NCBI RefSeq assembly: GCF_000230555.1
Contig: NC_016078.1
Coordinates: 1,798,001 to 1,862,000 of the forward strand
Origin: Pelagibacterium halotolerans B2
Lineage (GTDB): Bacteria > Pseudomonadota > Alphaproteobacteria > Rhizobiales > Devosiaceae
Length of the DNA: 64,000 bases
Direction: 5' to 3'
Position 1 is the first letter of the stretch. Each line of letters starts with the position of its first letter. Both the position numbers and the translations under genes were made by a program. The notes under the pieces are model-generated. The model was not told the origin of the DNA. It ran no database searches and saw nothing but the letters and a program-made list of their open reading frames with translations. Positions 44,549-53,024 of the stretch are shown here, piece by piece.

Positions 44549-46042
44549 ATGTCCTACGCCGAACTCGAAACCCTTGGCAAAAAGCTCGAATCCATCGAGC
44601 ACGCCATCGCCATCCTCTCGGCGGACGAGGCGACCAACATGCCGGTGGGCGGAGGCGAAAAGCGCGCGGAATCGGTATCCTTCCTCTATGGGCTGCGGCA
44701 CGAAACCGCGACCGCGCCGCAAATCGCCGACTGGATCGCCAAAGCCGAATCCGAAGACCTTTCCGACGATCAAAAGCTCGCCGTCCGCGAATTCAAGCGC
44801 GTCTATACCAACGCCACCTGCCTGCCCGCCGATTTCGTGGTGCGCAAATCCCAGGCCGAAATGCGTTCCGAACAGCTCTGGCGCGATCTGCGCGCCAGGA
44901 ACGATTGGGCAAATTTCGCCCCCGCGCTCGAAGGCGTCGTGGCGCTGGCCCGCGAGGAAGCGCAGATGCGCGCCGATGTGCTCGGCCTTGCCCCCTATGA
45001 CGCGCTGATGGAACAGTTCGACCCCGGCAACCGCGTCGCCGAAGTCGCCCCCGTCCTCGAAAAGCTCAAATCCTTCCTCGTCGATTTCGTGCCCGAAGCG
45101 CTCGAGGCACAGGAAAACCGCTACGCCAGCCGCCCGGCAAAATCGGTCGAAGGCCCCTTCGCAATCGAAAAGCAGCGCGAGCTGGGCCTGTCGATGATGG
45201 GCGCGCTGGGGTTCGATTTCACCCATGGCCGGCTCGACGTCTCCCACCATCCCTTCTGCGGCGGCGTTCCCACCGATGTGCGCATGACCACCCGCTACAA
45301 GACCGAGGAATTTCTCACCGCCCTGATGGGCGTCCTGCACGAAACCGGCCACGCGCTTTACGAGCAGGGCCTGCCCAAGGACCTTTCGCACATGGCGGTC
45401 GGTCAGGCGCGCGGCATGGCCATGCACGAAAGCCAGTCGCTTTTCGTCGAACAGCAACTGGCCCACGCCCCCCAATTCTGGCACTGGGCCATGCCCATCG
45501 TGTCCCAGCATCTCGGTGACGATGCGCTAAAAGGCTGGGAGATCGAGGACGTCGTGGCCGAGGTCAACAAGGTCGAGCGCGGCTTCATCCGCGTCGATGC
45601 CGATGAGGTGACCTACCCGCTCCACATCATCCTGCGCTTCGAACTCGAACAGGCGCTGATCGGCGGCGATCTCGAAGTTGTCGACCTCCCCGAGGCCTGG
45701 GACGCGAAAATGACCGAGTATCTGGGCCTCTCCACCATCGACAACCCCAAGGACGGCCCCATGCAGGACGTCCATTGGCCGGCCGGTGCCTTCGGCTATT
45801 TCCCCAGCTACACGCTGGGCGCCATGCTCGCCGCCCAGCAATGGCAGGCCATCGAAAAGTCCCGCCCCGACGTTCTCAACGAAATCTCCCGAGGCGATTT
45901 CTCCGGCGTCAACCAATGGCGGAGCGAAAACATCTGGTCGCAGGGCTCGCGCTATTCCACCCCCGACCTCATCAAACGCGCCACCGGCTCGACCCTCGAC
46001 CCCGACATCTTCATCGCGCATCTCAAAAAGCGGTACGCCTAG
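44549..46042 (+). CDS. M32-family metallocarboxypeptidase (Taq type)
   Basis: This 497-residue, mostly helical protein has the zinc site HETGHALYEQ near residue 266 and its downstream glutamate in MAMHESQSLFVEQQL near residue 295, with the late GYFPSYTLGAMLAAQ segment typical of peptidase family M32. It removes C-terminal residues from peptides in the cytoplasm. It has no link to flagella beyond position and splits the flagellar region in two. Confidence 0.95.
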   Translation: MSYAELETLGKKLESIEHAIAILSADEATNMPVGGGEKRAESVSFLYGLRHETATAPQIADWIAKAESEDLSDDQKLAVREFKRVYTNATCLPADFVVRKSQAEMRSEQLWRDLRARNDWANFAPALEGVVALAREEAQMRADVLGLAPYDALMEQFDPGNRVAEVAPVLEKLKSFLVDFVPEALEAQENRYASRPAKSVEGPFAIEKQRELGLSMMGALGFDFTHGRLDVSHHPFCGGVPTDVRMTTRYKTEEFLTALMGVLHETGHALYEQGLPKDLSHMAVGQARGMAMHESQSLFVEQQLAHAPQFWHWAMPIVSQHLGDDALKGWEIEDVVAEVNKVERGFIRVDADEVTYPLHIILRFELEQALIGGDLEVVDLPEAWDAKMTEYLGLSTIDNPKDGPMQDVHWPAGAFGYFPSYTLGAMLAAQQWQAIEKSRPDVLNEISRGDFSGVNQWRSENIWSQGSRYSTPDLIKRATGSTLDPDIFIAHLKKRYA

Positions 46043-46090
46043 AGGGTTCAGCCAGGCGCACCCTTGCTTGCGACCTCCCACCTTCGCTGC

Positions 46091-46174
46091 CCCGGCGAAA
46101 GCCGGGGTCCATGTGCGCCCCAACATCCACTGGTGGCCGGGCCAGGCTGCTGGGTCCCGGATGTAGTCCGGGAC
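46091..46174. repeat. REP-like repeat, copy 2 (paired hairpins)
   Basis: CCCCGGCGAAAGCCGGGG at 46091-46108 and GTCCCGGATGTAGTCCGGGAC at 46154-46174 are two hairpins of the same family in opposite orientation. They fill the 168-bp gap between the convergent carboxypeptidase and outer-membrane-protein genes and may act as a transcription end. Confidence 0.75.
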
Positions 46175-46210
46175 AGCGATGGGGGAAATCTCTACGAGCG
46201 CACCCTATTA

Positions 46211-47170
46211 TTAAAACGGCACGCTCGCCCCGACGCTGACCCCGGCATGTCCGGCCACCGACCACGCCCAGAGCGGGCCGGTCTGTGCGCCACCGGCGCT
46301 GCCGAAGGTCACGCCTCCCAGCCCGAGTTGCCCGCCTGCAAAGACGCTGGCCGATAGCTCGGCGCCCTGCCCGGTCTCGTAGCGATAGGTCGCCTCGGCC
46401 AGCCCGCCCAGCGTCGCCAGATCGTAAAAGATATTGGGCACCGGGCCGAGATCGGGGCGCAAATAGTGGCTGTCGGTCACCCCGAGATAGCCGCCATTGA
46501 TCTCGAACCGCAGATCGATCGTCTCTGCTTCGGAAATCTCGTTCTCCAGCCACACGCCAAGCCCGGCCGAGGCGGAAAACAGATCGTGCCCGATTACGGT
46601 GACACTTGTCGGAAAAGGCCCACTCGGGCACGCCGCCCCGCACCGCAGCCCATCCATTCCGTAGCGTTCCAGCCCGAAGCCGCCGGTCACGTAAGGCCGC
46701 ACGACCATGTCGTTCCAGACCAGCGTCCCATCGCTCGGCAATCCATAGCGCAGCGCGACGCTGCCACCATTTTCGAGCGTGATATCGCTGAAGGTCTCCG
46801 AATAAAGCGCCTGCCCGGCCTCGTAGTCGCGATCCCCGAACGTACCGCCCGCCGCGATGGGGAAGCCGGCGATCAGATCGAACCAGCCTTCCTCTCCGCG
46901 CCCGGTCAGGGAAAATTCGATATCGGCCTCATAGAGCGGTTCGTAACTCAGGATCGAGGTCGGATCGCCATAACTCGCCATCCCCGAACTGCCCGGCGGC
47001 GTCAGATGGGACGCGTCGTGATTGAGCGAGAGATACCCCGCGCTCAGCCGGACCTGCGAGCCGACCGATATATCCATCGCGGACGCTCCGGTGGCAAAAA
47101 CCGCCGTCAGCGAAATCATTGTCGTGGTGAGTAATGTTTTCGAGCCCATGACGTCAGAAAGCGTCAGCAT
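46211..47170 (-). CDS. Outer-membrane beta-barrel-like protein of unknown family
   Basis: This 319-residue protein has a signal peptide (LLTTTMISLTAVFATGASA) and then alternating amphipathic strands such as VRLSAGYLSLN, YEADIEFSLTG, VRPYVTGGFGLE and AEATYRYETG, ending in a terminal phenylalanine (GVSVGASVPF), the usual barrel end. One CGAAC pair of cysteines lies near residue 192. Role unknown; loosely reminiscent of omptin or OmpA-like barrels. The ATG at 47170 follows AGGGA; the in-frame ATG at 47149 is an alternative. Confidence 0.65.
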   Translation of the reverse strand: MLTLSDVMGSKTLLTTTMISLTAVFATGASAMDISVGSQVRLSAGYLSLNHDASHLTPPGSSGMASYGDPTSILSYEPLYEADIEFSLTGRGEEGWFDLIAGFPIAAGGTFGDRDYEAGQALYSETFSDITLENGGSVALRYGLPSDGTLVWNDMVVRPYVTGGFGLERYGMDGLRCGAACPSGPFPTSVTVIGHDLFSASAGLGVWLENEISEAETIDLRFEINGGYLGVTDSHYLRPDLGPVPNIFYDLATLGGLAEATYRYETGQGAELSASVFAGGQLGLGGVTFGSAGGAQTGPLWAWSVAGHAGVSVGASVPF

Positions 47171-47242
47171 GGCTTCCCTGTCAACCTGCGCGACTTGACT
47201 TGTCTCCATTGCGCCCTATCTTGAGGCGCAATCGCAACAGAA

Positions 47243-47342
47243 GTGCTTCCAGGATAAGTGGCGTCACTTATCCGGTTCAGAAGCGCGACGACGCAAAGAC
47301 TTGCAGCAACTAAGGCGATTCCAAGAAGCGCCGAAACGCTCC
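47243..47342 (+). repeat. Dispersed 'AAGTGG' palindromic repeat, copy 3
   Basis: GTGCTTCCAGGATAAGTGG and CACTTATCCGGTTCAGAAGCG form the hairpin head, followed by a tail of about 50 bases ending CGAAACGCTCC. The tail aligns with that of copy 1. It fills the divergent gap before the ABC-F gene. Confidence 0.75.
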
Positions 47343-47415
47343 AACAGGATGTGTGCCCAAATGGATTTTCTTCCGACAGCAAATCGCAATTGCCTCGGAA
47401 CGGAATCCATCTTTC

Positions 47416-48996
47416 ATGCCCGCACACATCACACTTTCTGCCCTCGGTTTTTCAACGCCTGACGGCACGCAGCTTTTCTCCAATCTCGATCTCGCCTTTT
47501 CCCGCCAGCGCACCGGCCTTGTGGGCCGCAACGGCGTGGGCAAATCGACCCTGTTCAGGCTCGTCACCGGCACGCTCACCCCGCAATCGGGCAGCGTCAC
47601 CATCGATGGTACCATCGGTCTCCTGCGCCAGTCGCTCAAACCCGGGCCGGGCGAAACCATAGCCGATCTGTTCGGCGCCACCGCCCAACTGACGATCCTC
47701 GCTCGCGCCGCTTCCGGAACCGCGACCGCCGACGAGCTGGCCGATGCCGACTGGACAATCGAAGCCCGGATCGATGAAGCCCTTGCCCGCTTTTCCCTGC
47801 CCGCCACCGCCGATACCCCGCTCGCAACCCTCTCGGGCGGCCAGCGGACCCGTGCCATGCTGGCCGCGCTGGTGTTCGCCGATCCCGATTTCCTGCTGCT
47901 CGATGAACCCACCAACAATCTCGATCACGATGGCCGCGACGCGGTGATCGACCTGCTCGCCAATTGGCGCGGCGGCGCCATCGTCGTCAGCCATGACCGC
48001 GAACTGCTTGAAACCATGGACGCCATTGTCGAGTTGACCAGTTTGGGCGCCACGACCTATGGCGGCAATTATTCCCTGTATCGCGAACGCAAATCCATAG
48101 AACTCGCCGCCGCCGAGCACGATCTGGCCAACGCCGAAAAGCGCACGGCCCAGGTCGAGAAGAAGGCGCAACAGACCCGCGAGCGCCAGCAGAAATCCGA
48201 CGCCGGAGGAAAGCGCAAGCGCGCCAAGGGCGATCTGCCGAAAATCCTGCTCAACGGCCGCAAGAACGCCGCGGAAAACTCGGCGGGCGAAAATGCCCGC
48301 CTTGCCAGTCGCTTACGCCAGCAGGCGGAATCGGATGCTCAAACAGCCCGCGAAAAAATCGAAGTGCTCAAGCACGTCACCATTTCCCTTCCGCCCACCA
48401 ATCTGCCAACCGGCAAAAAGGTGCTGACCCTCGACGCCGTTTCAGCGGGCTACGATCCGGCCACCCCGATCCTCAGGGATGTCTCCCTCGCCATCACCGG
48501 CCCCGAGCGCGTGGCAATCACCGGGCCGAACGGGTCGGGCAAGACCACCCTTCTCCGCCTCGTTAGCGGCACTCTCGAACCGTGTGCCGGCACCGTCAGC
48601 GTCCAGGTCCCCCACGCCCTGCTCGATCAGCAGGTCTCCATCCTCGACCCGCAAAAAACGGTGCGCGACAATTTCCTCGCCCTCAATCCGGCATCGGACG
48701 AAAATGCCTGCCGCGCCGCCCTCGCCCGGTTCAAATTCCGGGCCGATGCCGCGCTGAAAATGACCGCCTCGCTTTCAGGTGGCGAAACCCTGCGTGCCGG
48801 TCTCGCCTGCGCGCTGGGCACCGACACCCCGCCGCAACTGCTCGTCCTCGACGAACCTACAAACCACCTCGACCTCGAATCCATCGAAGCGGTCGAAGTC
48901 GGGTTGCGCGGCTATGACGGCGCCTTGCTCGTCGTCAGCCACGACCGCCCGTTCCTCGAGGCCATAGCCGTCACAAGGGAAATATCATTGGCCTGA
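47416..48996 (+). CDS. ABC-F family ATPase
   Basis: This 526-residue protein has two ABC domains and no membrane helices: Walker A GRNGVGKST near residue 38 with LSGGQ and LLDEPTNNLDHDGRD, and Walker A GPNGSGKTT near residue 375 with LSGGE and LVLDEPTNHLDLESIE. The linker between them is charged and Lys/Arg-rich (residues about 225-320). ABC-F proteins act on ribosomes to relieve stalling or resist antibiotics. The ATG at 47416 (MPAHITLSALGFSTPDG) is the natural start. The subtype is not clear. Confidence 0.88.
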   Translation: MPAHITLSALGFSTPDGTQLFSNLDLAFSRQRTGLVGRNGVGKSTLFRLVTGTLTPQSGSVTIDGTIGLLRQSLKPGPGETIADLFGATAQLTILARAASGTATADELADADWTIEARIDEALARFSLPATADTPLATLSGGQRTRAMLAALVFADPDFLLLDEPTNNLDHDGRDAVIDLLANWRGGAIVVSHDRELLETMDAIVELTSLGATTYGGNYSLYRERKSIELAAAEHDLANAEKRTAQVEKKAQQTRERQQKSDAGGKRKRAKGDLPKILLNGRKNAAENSAGENARLASRLRQQAESDAQTAREKIEVLKHVTISLPPTNLPTGKKVLTLDAVSAGYDPATPILRDVSLAITGPERVAITGPNGSGKTTLLRLVSGTLEPCAGTVSVQVPHALLDQQVSILDPQKTVRDNFLALNPASDENACRAALARFKFRADAALKMTASLSGGETLRAGLACALGTDTPPQLLVLDEPTNHLDLESIEAVEVGLRGYDGALLVVSHDRPFLEAIAVTREISLA

Positions 48997-49004
48997 AACG
49001 GCAA

Positions 49005-49037
49005 GCGGCCCGCTGAAGTGTTCCTTCAACGGGCCGC
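49005..49037. terminator. Hairpin between the ABC-F gene and dksA
   Basis: GCGGCCCGCTGAAG and CTTCAACGGGCCGC form a 14-bp stem with one mismatch around a 5-base loop. It lies between convergent stop codons. T-runs are weak on both sides, so termination may be inefficient. Confidence 0.6.
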
Positions 49038-49063
49038 CGCAAGCGATTCTAAAGGCTTGACAA

Positions 49064-49483
49064 TCAATCGTCGCGATAGACCTTTTCGCGCCGCTCGTGC
49101 ATTTCCTGGGCCTCCAGGCTCAGGGTAGCAATCGGACGGGCATCGAGCCGGGCCAGACCGATCGGCTCGCCGGTTTCCTCGCAAAATCCGTAGGAGCCGT
49201 CCTCGATCCGCTTGAGCGCCGCGTCGATCTTGGCGATCAGCTTGCGCTGGCGGTCCCGGGTGCGCAATTCGAGCGCCCGGTCGCTTTCCGAGGATGCCCG
49301 GTCGGCCATGTCTGGATGATTTGTGCTTTCTTCCTGCAGATTTTCGAGCGTCTCGCGGCTCTCGCGGAGAATCTCGTCCTTCCAGGCGTTGAGCTTTTTA
49401 CGGAAATATTCGCGCTGGCGCGCATTCATGAATTCTTCGTCCTCGGAAGGACGGTAGTCGTCAGCAAGGGCCTCGACCGACAT
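49064..49483 (-). CDS. dksA: RNA polymerase-binding protein DksA
   Basis: This 139-residue protein has the DksA coiled coil with tip acidic residues (HPDMADRASSESDRALELRT) and a globular C-terminus, YGFCEETGEPIGLARLDARP. Of the four zinc cysteines in E. coli DksA only the first is kept; the others align with Thr, Ser and Ala, as in other alphaproteobacterial forms. DksA works with ppGpp on initiation. The ATG at 49483 is chosen over one at 49507 because of a GGGGAG and family length. It lies 130 bases downstream of fliX. Confidence 0.93.
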   Translation of the reverse strand: MSVEALADDYRPSEDEEFMNARQREYFRKKLNAWKDEILRESRETLENLQEESTNHPDMADRASSESDRALELRTRDRQRKLIAKIDAALKRIEDGSYGFCEETGEPIGLARLDARPIATLSLEAQEMHERREKVYRDD

Positions 49484-49613
49484 CGTAAGACTCACTCCCC
49501 TTGGCAACAGGTCGCCGCCTATATAGTGGGGTCAAACTTATCGGGCAATTGGAAAGTGACCGGGGTGTTAACAACACCGTGAGGTGCCGCAAACAGGTCA
49601 CAGCCCTCGCCGG

Positions 49614-50030
49614 TCACGCTCCGGGATATCGTCCGAGCTTGGCAAGCTCGACCCGCACCCGCAATTCGATGTCGGCCACGATGGCTTCGAGCTCCGGCTC
49701 GATCTGGGTTTTTGCCTGCGCCAGCAGCGCGGCGGCGCGATTGAGCCGCCCCTCGCCCATCCGCCCGACCAGAAGATCGGCCTTGATTTCTTCGAGCACG
49801 TCGAGCAGCGAATTGGCCCGCTTGAGCGCCTTGCGCCGCCCGGTGGTCGCATCGTCCGCCGCCTGCAGCGCCAGCAGCGCATCGATGCCCCCTGCCGCGA
49901 TCGGCGCCGAAGTCTGCGCGGTGCGGGCCGAACCCTGGCCGGATTCGATCTGGAACGTGGGCCCTGACGATTTTGCCGCCGTGCCCGACCGGTTCGCTGG
50001 GATGACCCGCCCTGTTCCGTCGATCCGCAT
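49614..50030 (-). CDS. fliX: Flagellar assembly regulator FliX
   Basis: This 138-residue protein matches FliX: MRIDGTGRV at the start, a Ser/Ala-rich linker, IDALLALQAADDATTGRRKALKRANSLLDVLEEIK near residues 49-83, and a helical C-terminus. In Caulobacter FliX binds FlbD and couples basal-body assembly to sigma-54-dependent transcription. It is divergent from flgI across a CtrA box, the same layout as in Caulobacter. Its presence supports the sigma-54 cascade predicted here. Confidence 0.88.
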   Translation of the reverse strand: MRIDGTGRVIPANRSGTAAKSSGPTFQIESGQGSARTAQTSAPIAAGGIDALLALQAADDATTGRRKALKRANSLLDVLEEIKADLLVGRMGEGRLNRAAALLAQAKTQIEPELEAIVADIELRVRVELAKLGRYPGA

Positions 50031-50052
50031 ATCTGGCCCGATTGGCTTATGG

Positions 50053-50106
50053 TTAATGGACTGCTAACCGGCAGATTTTGCCGGGAGGCGTTAATTTACC
50101 CTTAAC
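50053..50106. promoter_or_regulatory. CtrA boxes between fliX and flgI
   Basis: TTAA-TTTACCC-TTAAC at 50091-50106 is an exact CtrA box. TTAA-TGGACTG-CTAAC at 50053-50068 matches with one mismatch. The pair lies 23-76 bases upstream of fliX on the minus strand, so fliX is the likeliest target. Confidence 0.82.
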
Positions 50107-50200
50107 GGCCCGGCAAACACTGCCCATAAGCCCCGATCCGATATTTCGCTGTTCAGCAAAAATCATTTTTAGAACAATCGGTTAACCGAACCGGCGCCTG

Positions 50201-50218
50201 GTTGGCACACTTTTCGCT
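50201..50218 (+). promoter_or_regulatory. Sigma-54 promoter of flgI
   Basis: GTTGGCACACTTTTCGCT has TTGGCAC and GC with exact -24/-12 spacing; only one base of the TTGC element differs. It lies 75 bases upstream of the flgI ATG. Confidence 0.8.
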
Positions 50219-50292
50219 CTATAGCCCGTCAATAGCGGCACGCCATCGTGGGGACGAGGGCACGCCGCCCGGAAACGGGGAATCGGACGAAA

Positions 50293-51417
50293 ATGAAAAC
50301 AGGTTTGTTTCGCAGCACATTGGTCATCGCCCTCGCCGCCGCGCTGGCGGTCACAGGGACGCTCCCGGCGCTCGCCGCCCCGGCGCGCATCAAGGATATC
50401 GTCGAAATCGAGGGCGTGCGCGAAAACCAGTTGATCGGCTACGGCCTCGTGGTCGGTCTCAACGGCACTGGCGACAGCCTCAACAATTCCCCCTTCACCC
50501 GCCAGTCGATGATCGCCATGCTTGAGCGCATGGGGGTCAACACCCGCGGCGAGACCATGCGCACGGCAAATGTTGCCGCCGTGATGGTCACCGCCAATCT
50601 TCCGCCCTTTTCCACCCAGGGCTCGCGCATCGACGTTTCGGTTGCCGCCATGGGCGATGCCTCCTCGCTCCAGGGCGGCACGCTGCTGGTCACGCCCCTG
50701 CTCGGCGCCGATGGCGAGGCCTATGCCATCGCCCAGGGCCCTGTTCTCATCAACGGGTTTTCGGCCCAGGGCGAGGCCGCGACCGTGGTTTCGGGCGTGC
50801 CCACCACCGGCATGGTGTCCTCGGGCGCCCTGATCGAACGCGAGATCAATTTCGCGCTCGGCGCCCAGCATTCCGTGCGCCTCTCGCTGCGCAATCCCGA
50901 CCTCACCACCTCGCGCCGCATCGCGCTGGCCATCAACGATCTGATCGGCCTGCCCGTCGCCATCCCGACCGATCCGGCCAATGTGCGCCTGTCGCTGCCC
51001 AACGATTTCAACGGCAACATCGTCGATCTTCTCACCGATATCGAGCAATTGGTCATCCAGACCGATCAGGCCGCCCGCATCGTCATCAACGAAAATTCCG
51101 GCATCATCGTCATCGGCCGCGACGTGCGGGTGTCCTCGGTCGCCATCGCCCACGCCAATCTGACCATCTCGATCGCCGAAAACCCCAATATCGTGCAGCC
51201 CGAGCCCTTCACCGACGGGGTGACCGCCGTCGAGCCGCGCACCCAGATCGACGTCAACGAGGACGGCACCCAGCTTGCCGTCGTCCCGGAATCGATTTCG
51301 CTGCAACAACTCGTCGATGGGCTGAACACGCTGGGCATCTCCCCGCGCGATCTCATCGCCATCCTCCAGGCCATCAAGGCATCCGGCGCCCTGCAAGCCG
51401 AAATCGAGGTGATCTGA
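50293..51417 (+). CDS. flgI: Flagellar P-ring protein FlgI
   Basis: This 374-residue periplasmic protein has a signal peptide (LVIALAAALAVTGTLPALA) and the FlgI core: ARIKDIVEIEGVRENQLIGYG, VVGLNGTGDSLNNSPFTRQS, and a C-terminal LQQLVDGLNTLGISPRDLIAILQAIKASGAL. It forms the P ring. The ATG at 50293 is chosen for the signal peptide; an in-frame one at 50248 is upstream of it. The stop overlaps the flgJ start (TGATG). Confidence 0.97.
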   Translation: MKTGLFRSTLVIALAAALAVTGTLPALAAPARIKDIVEIEGVRENQLIGYGLVVGLNGTGDSLNNSPFTRQSMIAMLERMGVNTRGETMRTANVAAVMVTANLPPFSTQGSRIDVSVAAMGDASSLQGGTLLVTPLLGADGEAYAIAQGPVLINGFSAQGEAATVVSGVPTTGMVSSGALIEREINFALGAQHSVRLSLRNPDLTTSRRIALAINDLIGLPVAIPTDPANVRLSLPNDFNGNIVDLLTDIEQLVIQTDQAARIVINENSGIIVIGRDVRVSSVAIAHANLTISIAENPNIVQPEPFTDGVTAVEPRTQIDVNEDGTQLAVVPESISLQQLVDGLNTLGISPRDLIAILQAIKASGALQAEIEVI

Positions 51418-51731
51418 TGGCCATTGCATTGAACCCTGCCCACCACTCCATGCCCGGCTACGCCAATCTGCGTGAAAAAGCCGTCGAACTCGAAGGCGTG
51501 TTTTTGAACACCCTGGTCTCGGAAATGTTCAAGGGGCTGGAAACCGATTCAATGTTCGGCGGCGGTTACGCCGAGGAAACATGGCGCGGCATGATGGCCG
51601 AACAATACGCGGCCGAAATGGCCCAGGCCGGCGGCATCGGCATCGCCGACCAGATGGTCGCCGCCCTTATCGAAACACAGGCTGCACAAGACAGCGCGCC
51701 TCAATTGTCATCCATGGGAGCATACAGATAA
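51417..51731 (+). CDS. flgJ: FlgJ-like rod-binding protein, rod domain only
   Basis: This 104-residue protein matches the N-terminal rod-binding half of FlgJ: ELEGVFLNTLVSEMFKGLET near residue 24 and GMMAEQYAAEMAQAGGIGIAD near residue 60. The C-terminal glucosaminidase domain of enteric FlgJ is absent, as usual in alphaproteobacteria, where a separate enzyme opens the peptidoglycan. Coupled to flgI and to the next gene by overlapping stop/start codons. Confidence 0.9.
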   Translation: MAIALNPAHHSMPGYANLREKAVELEGVFLNTLVSEMFKGLETDSMFGGGYAEETWRGMMAEQYAAEMAQAGGIGIADQMVAALIETQAAQDSAPQLSSMGAYR

Positions 51732-52198
51732 TGACCGCCGCAGAACGCCTCACAGCGCTTGAATCCCTGGATGCGGAAACCCTTTGCGCCCGCGCCGAAA
51801 CCGCGCTCGGTGCGCTGGTCGAGGTGATGAACCGGGAAACCACCTATCTGCGGGCCGGCCATATGCGCGAAGCCACGGCGCTCACCGGCGAAAAGACCCA
51901 ACTCGCCCAGGATTACGTGACGCTGGCCCGCGCCATCCAGCGCGCCGCCCCGCGCCTGAAGGCCGAAGCGCCAACCCGCATCGACGCCCTGCGCCGCGGC
52001 CACGAAGCGCTGGCCACCCAGATGGCCGAAAACCTGCGCGTGCTCGCCACGGCCCGCACGGTAACCGAAAACCTGCTCTCGGACGTGGCCCGCGCCGCCG
52101 GCAACACCGCCAGGCCAAAGACCTACGGCGCCGCCGGCCAGGCGGCCAAGCCTTCGACCGAATCCATGAAGGGCATTTCGATCAACCGGGCGCTTTGA
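51731..52198 (+). CDS. FlgN-like flagellar protein (possible export chaperone)
   Basis: This 155-residue, almost fully helical protein starts MTAAERLTALESLDAETLCA, with a long coiled-coil-like region (ALGALVEVMNRETTYLRAGH ... ALTGEKTQLAQDY) resembling FlgN-type chaperones of hook-filament junction proteins. It ends with a basic, Ser/Pro-rich tail. It overlaps the flgJ stop (TAATG), so it is co-transcribed with flgI-flgJ. The FlgN link rests on size, helical character and position. Confidence 0.6.
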   Translation: MTAAERLTALESLDAETLCARAETALGALVEVMNRETTYLRAGHMREATALTGEKTQLAQDYVTLARAIQRAAPRLKAEAPTRIDALRRGHEALATQMAENLRVLATARTVTENLLSDVARAAGNTARPKTYGAAGQAAKPSTESMKGISINRAL

Positions 52199-52208
52199 TC
52201 AAAAGAGC

Positions 52209-52312
52209 AAGGCCCCTCGCCTCAAGAGAGAGGTAGCTCCCGGCGCTTGCGGCGTTTCTTACCTCTCCCTCAGGGGGAGAGGTCGGCGCGAAGCGACGGG
52301 TGAGGGGGCCTT
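52209..52312. repeat. CCTCTCCCT-type palindromic repeat
   Basis: AAGGCCCCTCGCC at the left and GGGTGAGGGGGCCTT at the right are inverted ends, with the inner CCTCTCCCTCAGGGGGAGAGG hairpin between. Fragments recur at 52388-52415. This is a common alphaproteobacterial intergenic repeat. Together they fill most of the 339-bp gap before the next small ORF. Confidence 0.7.
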
Positions 52313-52537
52313 CCCCTTTTAAGCACCGCCGCCCAAGGGCTTTCACCTATCCTGCACACGCTCCAATTGCCACAAAGCACCATCCCCCTGCTCAAACGGG
52401 TGAGGGGGGCCCTCGCCCAAAGCCCAATCGTTCCAATTTTCATAAAACACCACAGCCCCGCCTAACCCGCCCGACAGCCTTTGCGGCACATTATGCCCGG
52501 CAGATTTTGCCGCATCGGCACGGGAAATGGTTAACGG

Positions 52538-52888
52538 GTGACAGGGTTCATTCCACCGCAGCAGGGTCCTCTCGGGATCGCCGCAGCCATGGCGCGACCG
52601 GTCGAACGACCGTCGGCGCCACCGCCTCATCTCATCCGCGATTCCGCCGGCGCCGGCCTTGGCCAGCCCCTGCCCAGACGCCCCGCGCCCAATCGGCAGA
52701 AGCGCGAAAATTCCGAACAGGATCAGTACCTTGAGCCCACCGTCTCGCCAGCGACGCTGCTTGAGACCAGCCTGATTGCCTCAACCCTCGCCAACGCCGA
52801 ATCCGACGGCAATGCGCCTGCCCTTTCGCGCCCGGCGCCCTGGCAGCCTCCCCAGTCCAGCCTGACGCTGCGCGACCGCACGGTCTAG
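52538..52888 (+). CDS. Possible Pro-rich small protein upstream of flagellin
   Basis: An open frame of up to 116 residues runs from GTG 52538; ATG 52589 would give 99 residues (MARPVERPSAPPPHLIRDSA...). It is rich in Pro, Arg and Ser, lacks hydrophobic segments, and ends SSLTLRDRTV. It may be an unstructured flagellar-locus protein; the second half (LEPTVSPATLLETSLIASTL) looks helical. No family is recognised and a spurious frame is possible. Confidence 0.45.
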   Translation: MTGFIPPQQGPLGIAAAMARPVERPSAPPPHLIRDSAGAGLGQPLPRRPAPNRQKRENSEQDQYLEPTVSPATLLETSLIASTLANAESDGNAPALSRPAPWQPPQSSLTLRDRTV

Positions 52889-52963
52889 CGCAAAAGGTAA
52901 ATTTACCCCTTGATGATCAGACTTTGTTAACCATTCGGTAGCACTTGTCCAAGCACTGTATGG

Positions 52964-52979
52964 TTAACGCGCTCCTAAC
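52964..52979. promoter_or_regulatory. CtrA-like box upstream of flagellin 1
   Basis: TTAA-CGCGCTC-CTAAC matches TTAA-N7-TTAAC with one mismatch and lies 46 bases upstream of the flagellin 1 start. A GCAC...GCAC stretch at 52941-52956 looks like a sigma-54 promoter but has the wrong spacing. Confidence 0.55.
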
Positions 52980-53024
52980 GGGGAGTGATTCTGTTCATAC
53001 CAATCGACGACGGGGGTTTTGGCC

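Noticed and set aside
52938..52957. Sigma-54-like sequence upstream of flagellin 1 (TAGCACTTGTCCAAGCACTG)
   Set aside because: The -24/-12 spacing is one base too long and the GG is replaced by AG; spacing is strict for sigma-54.
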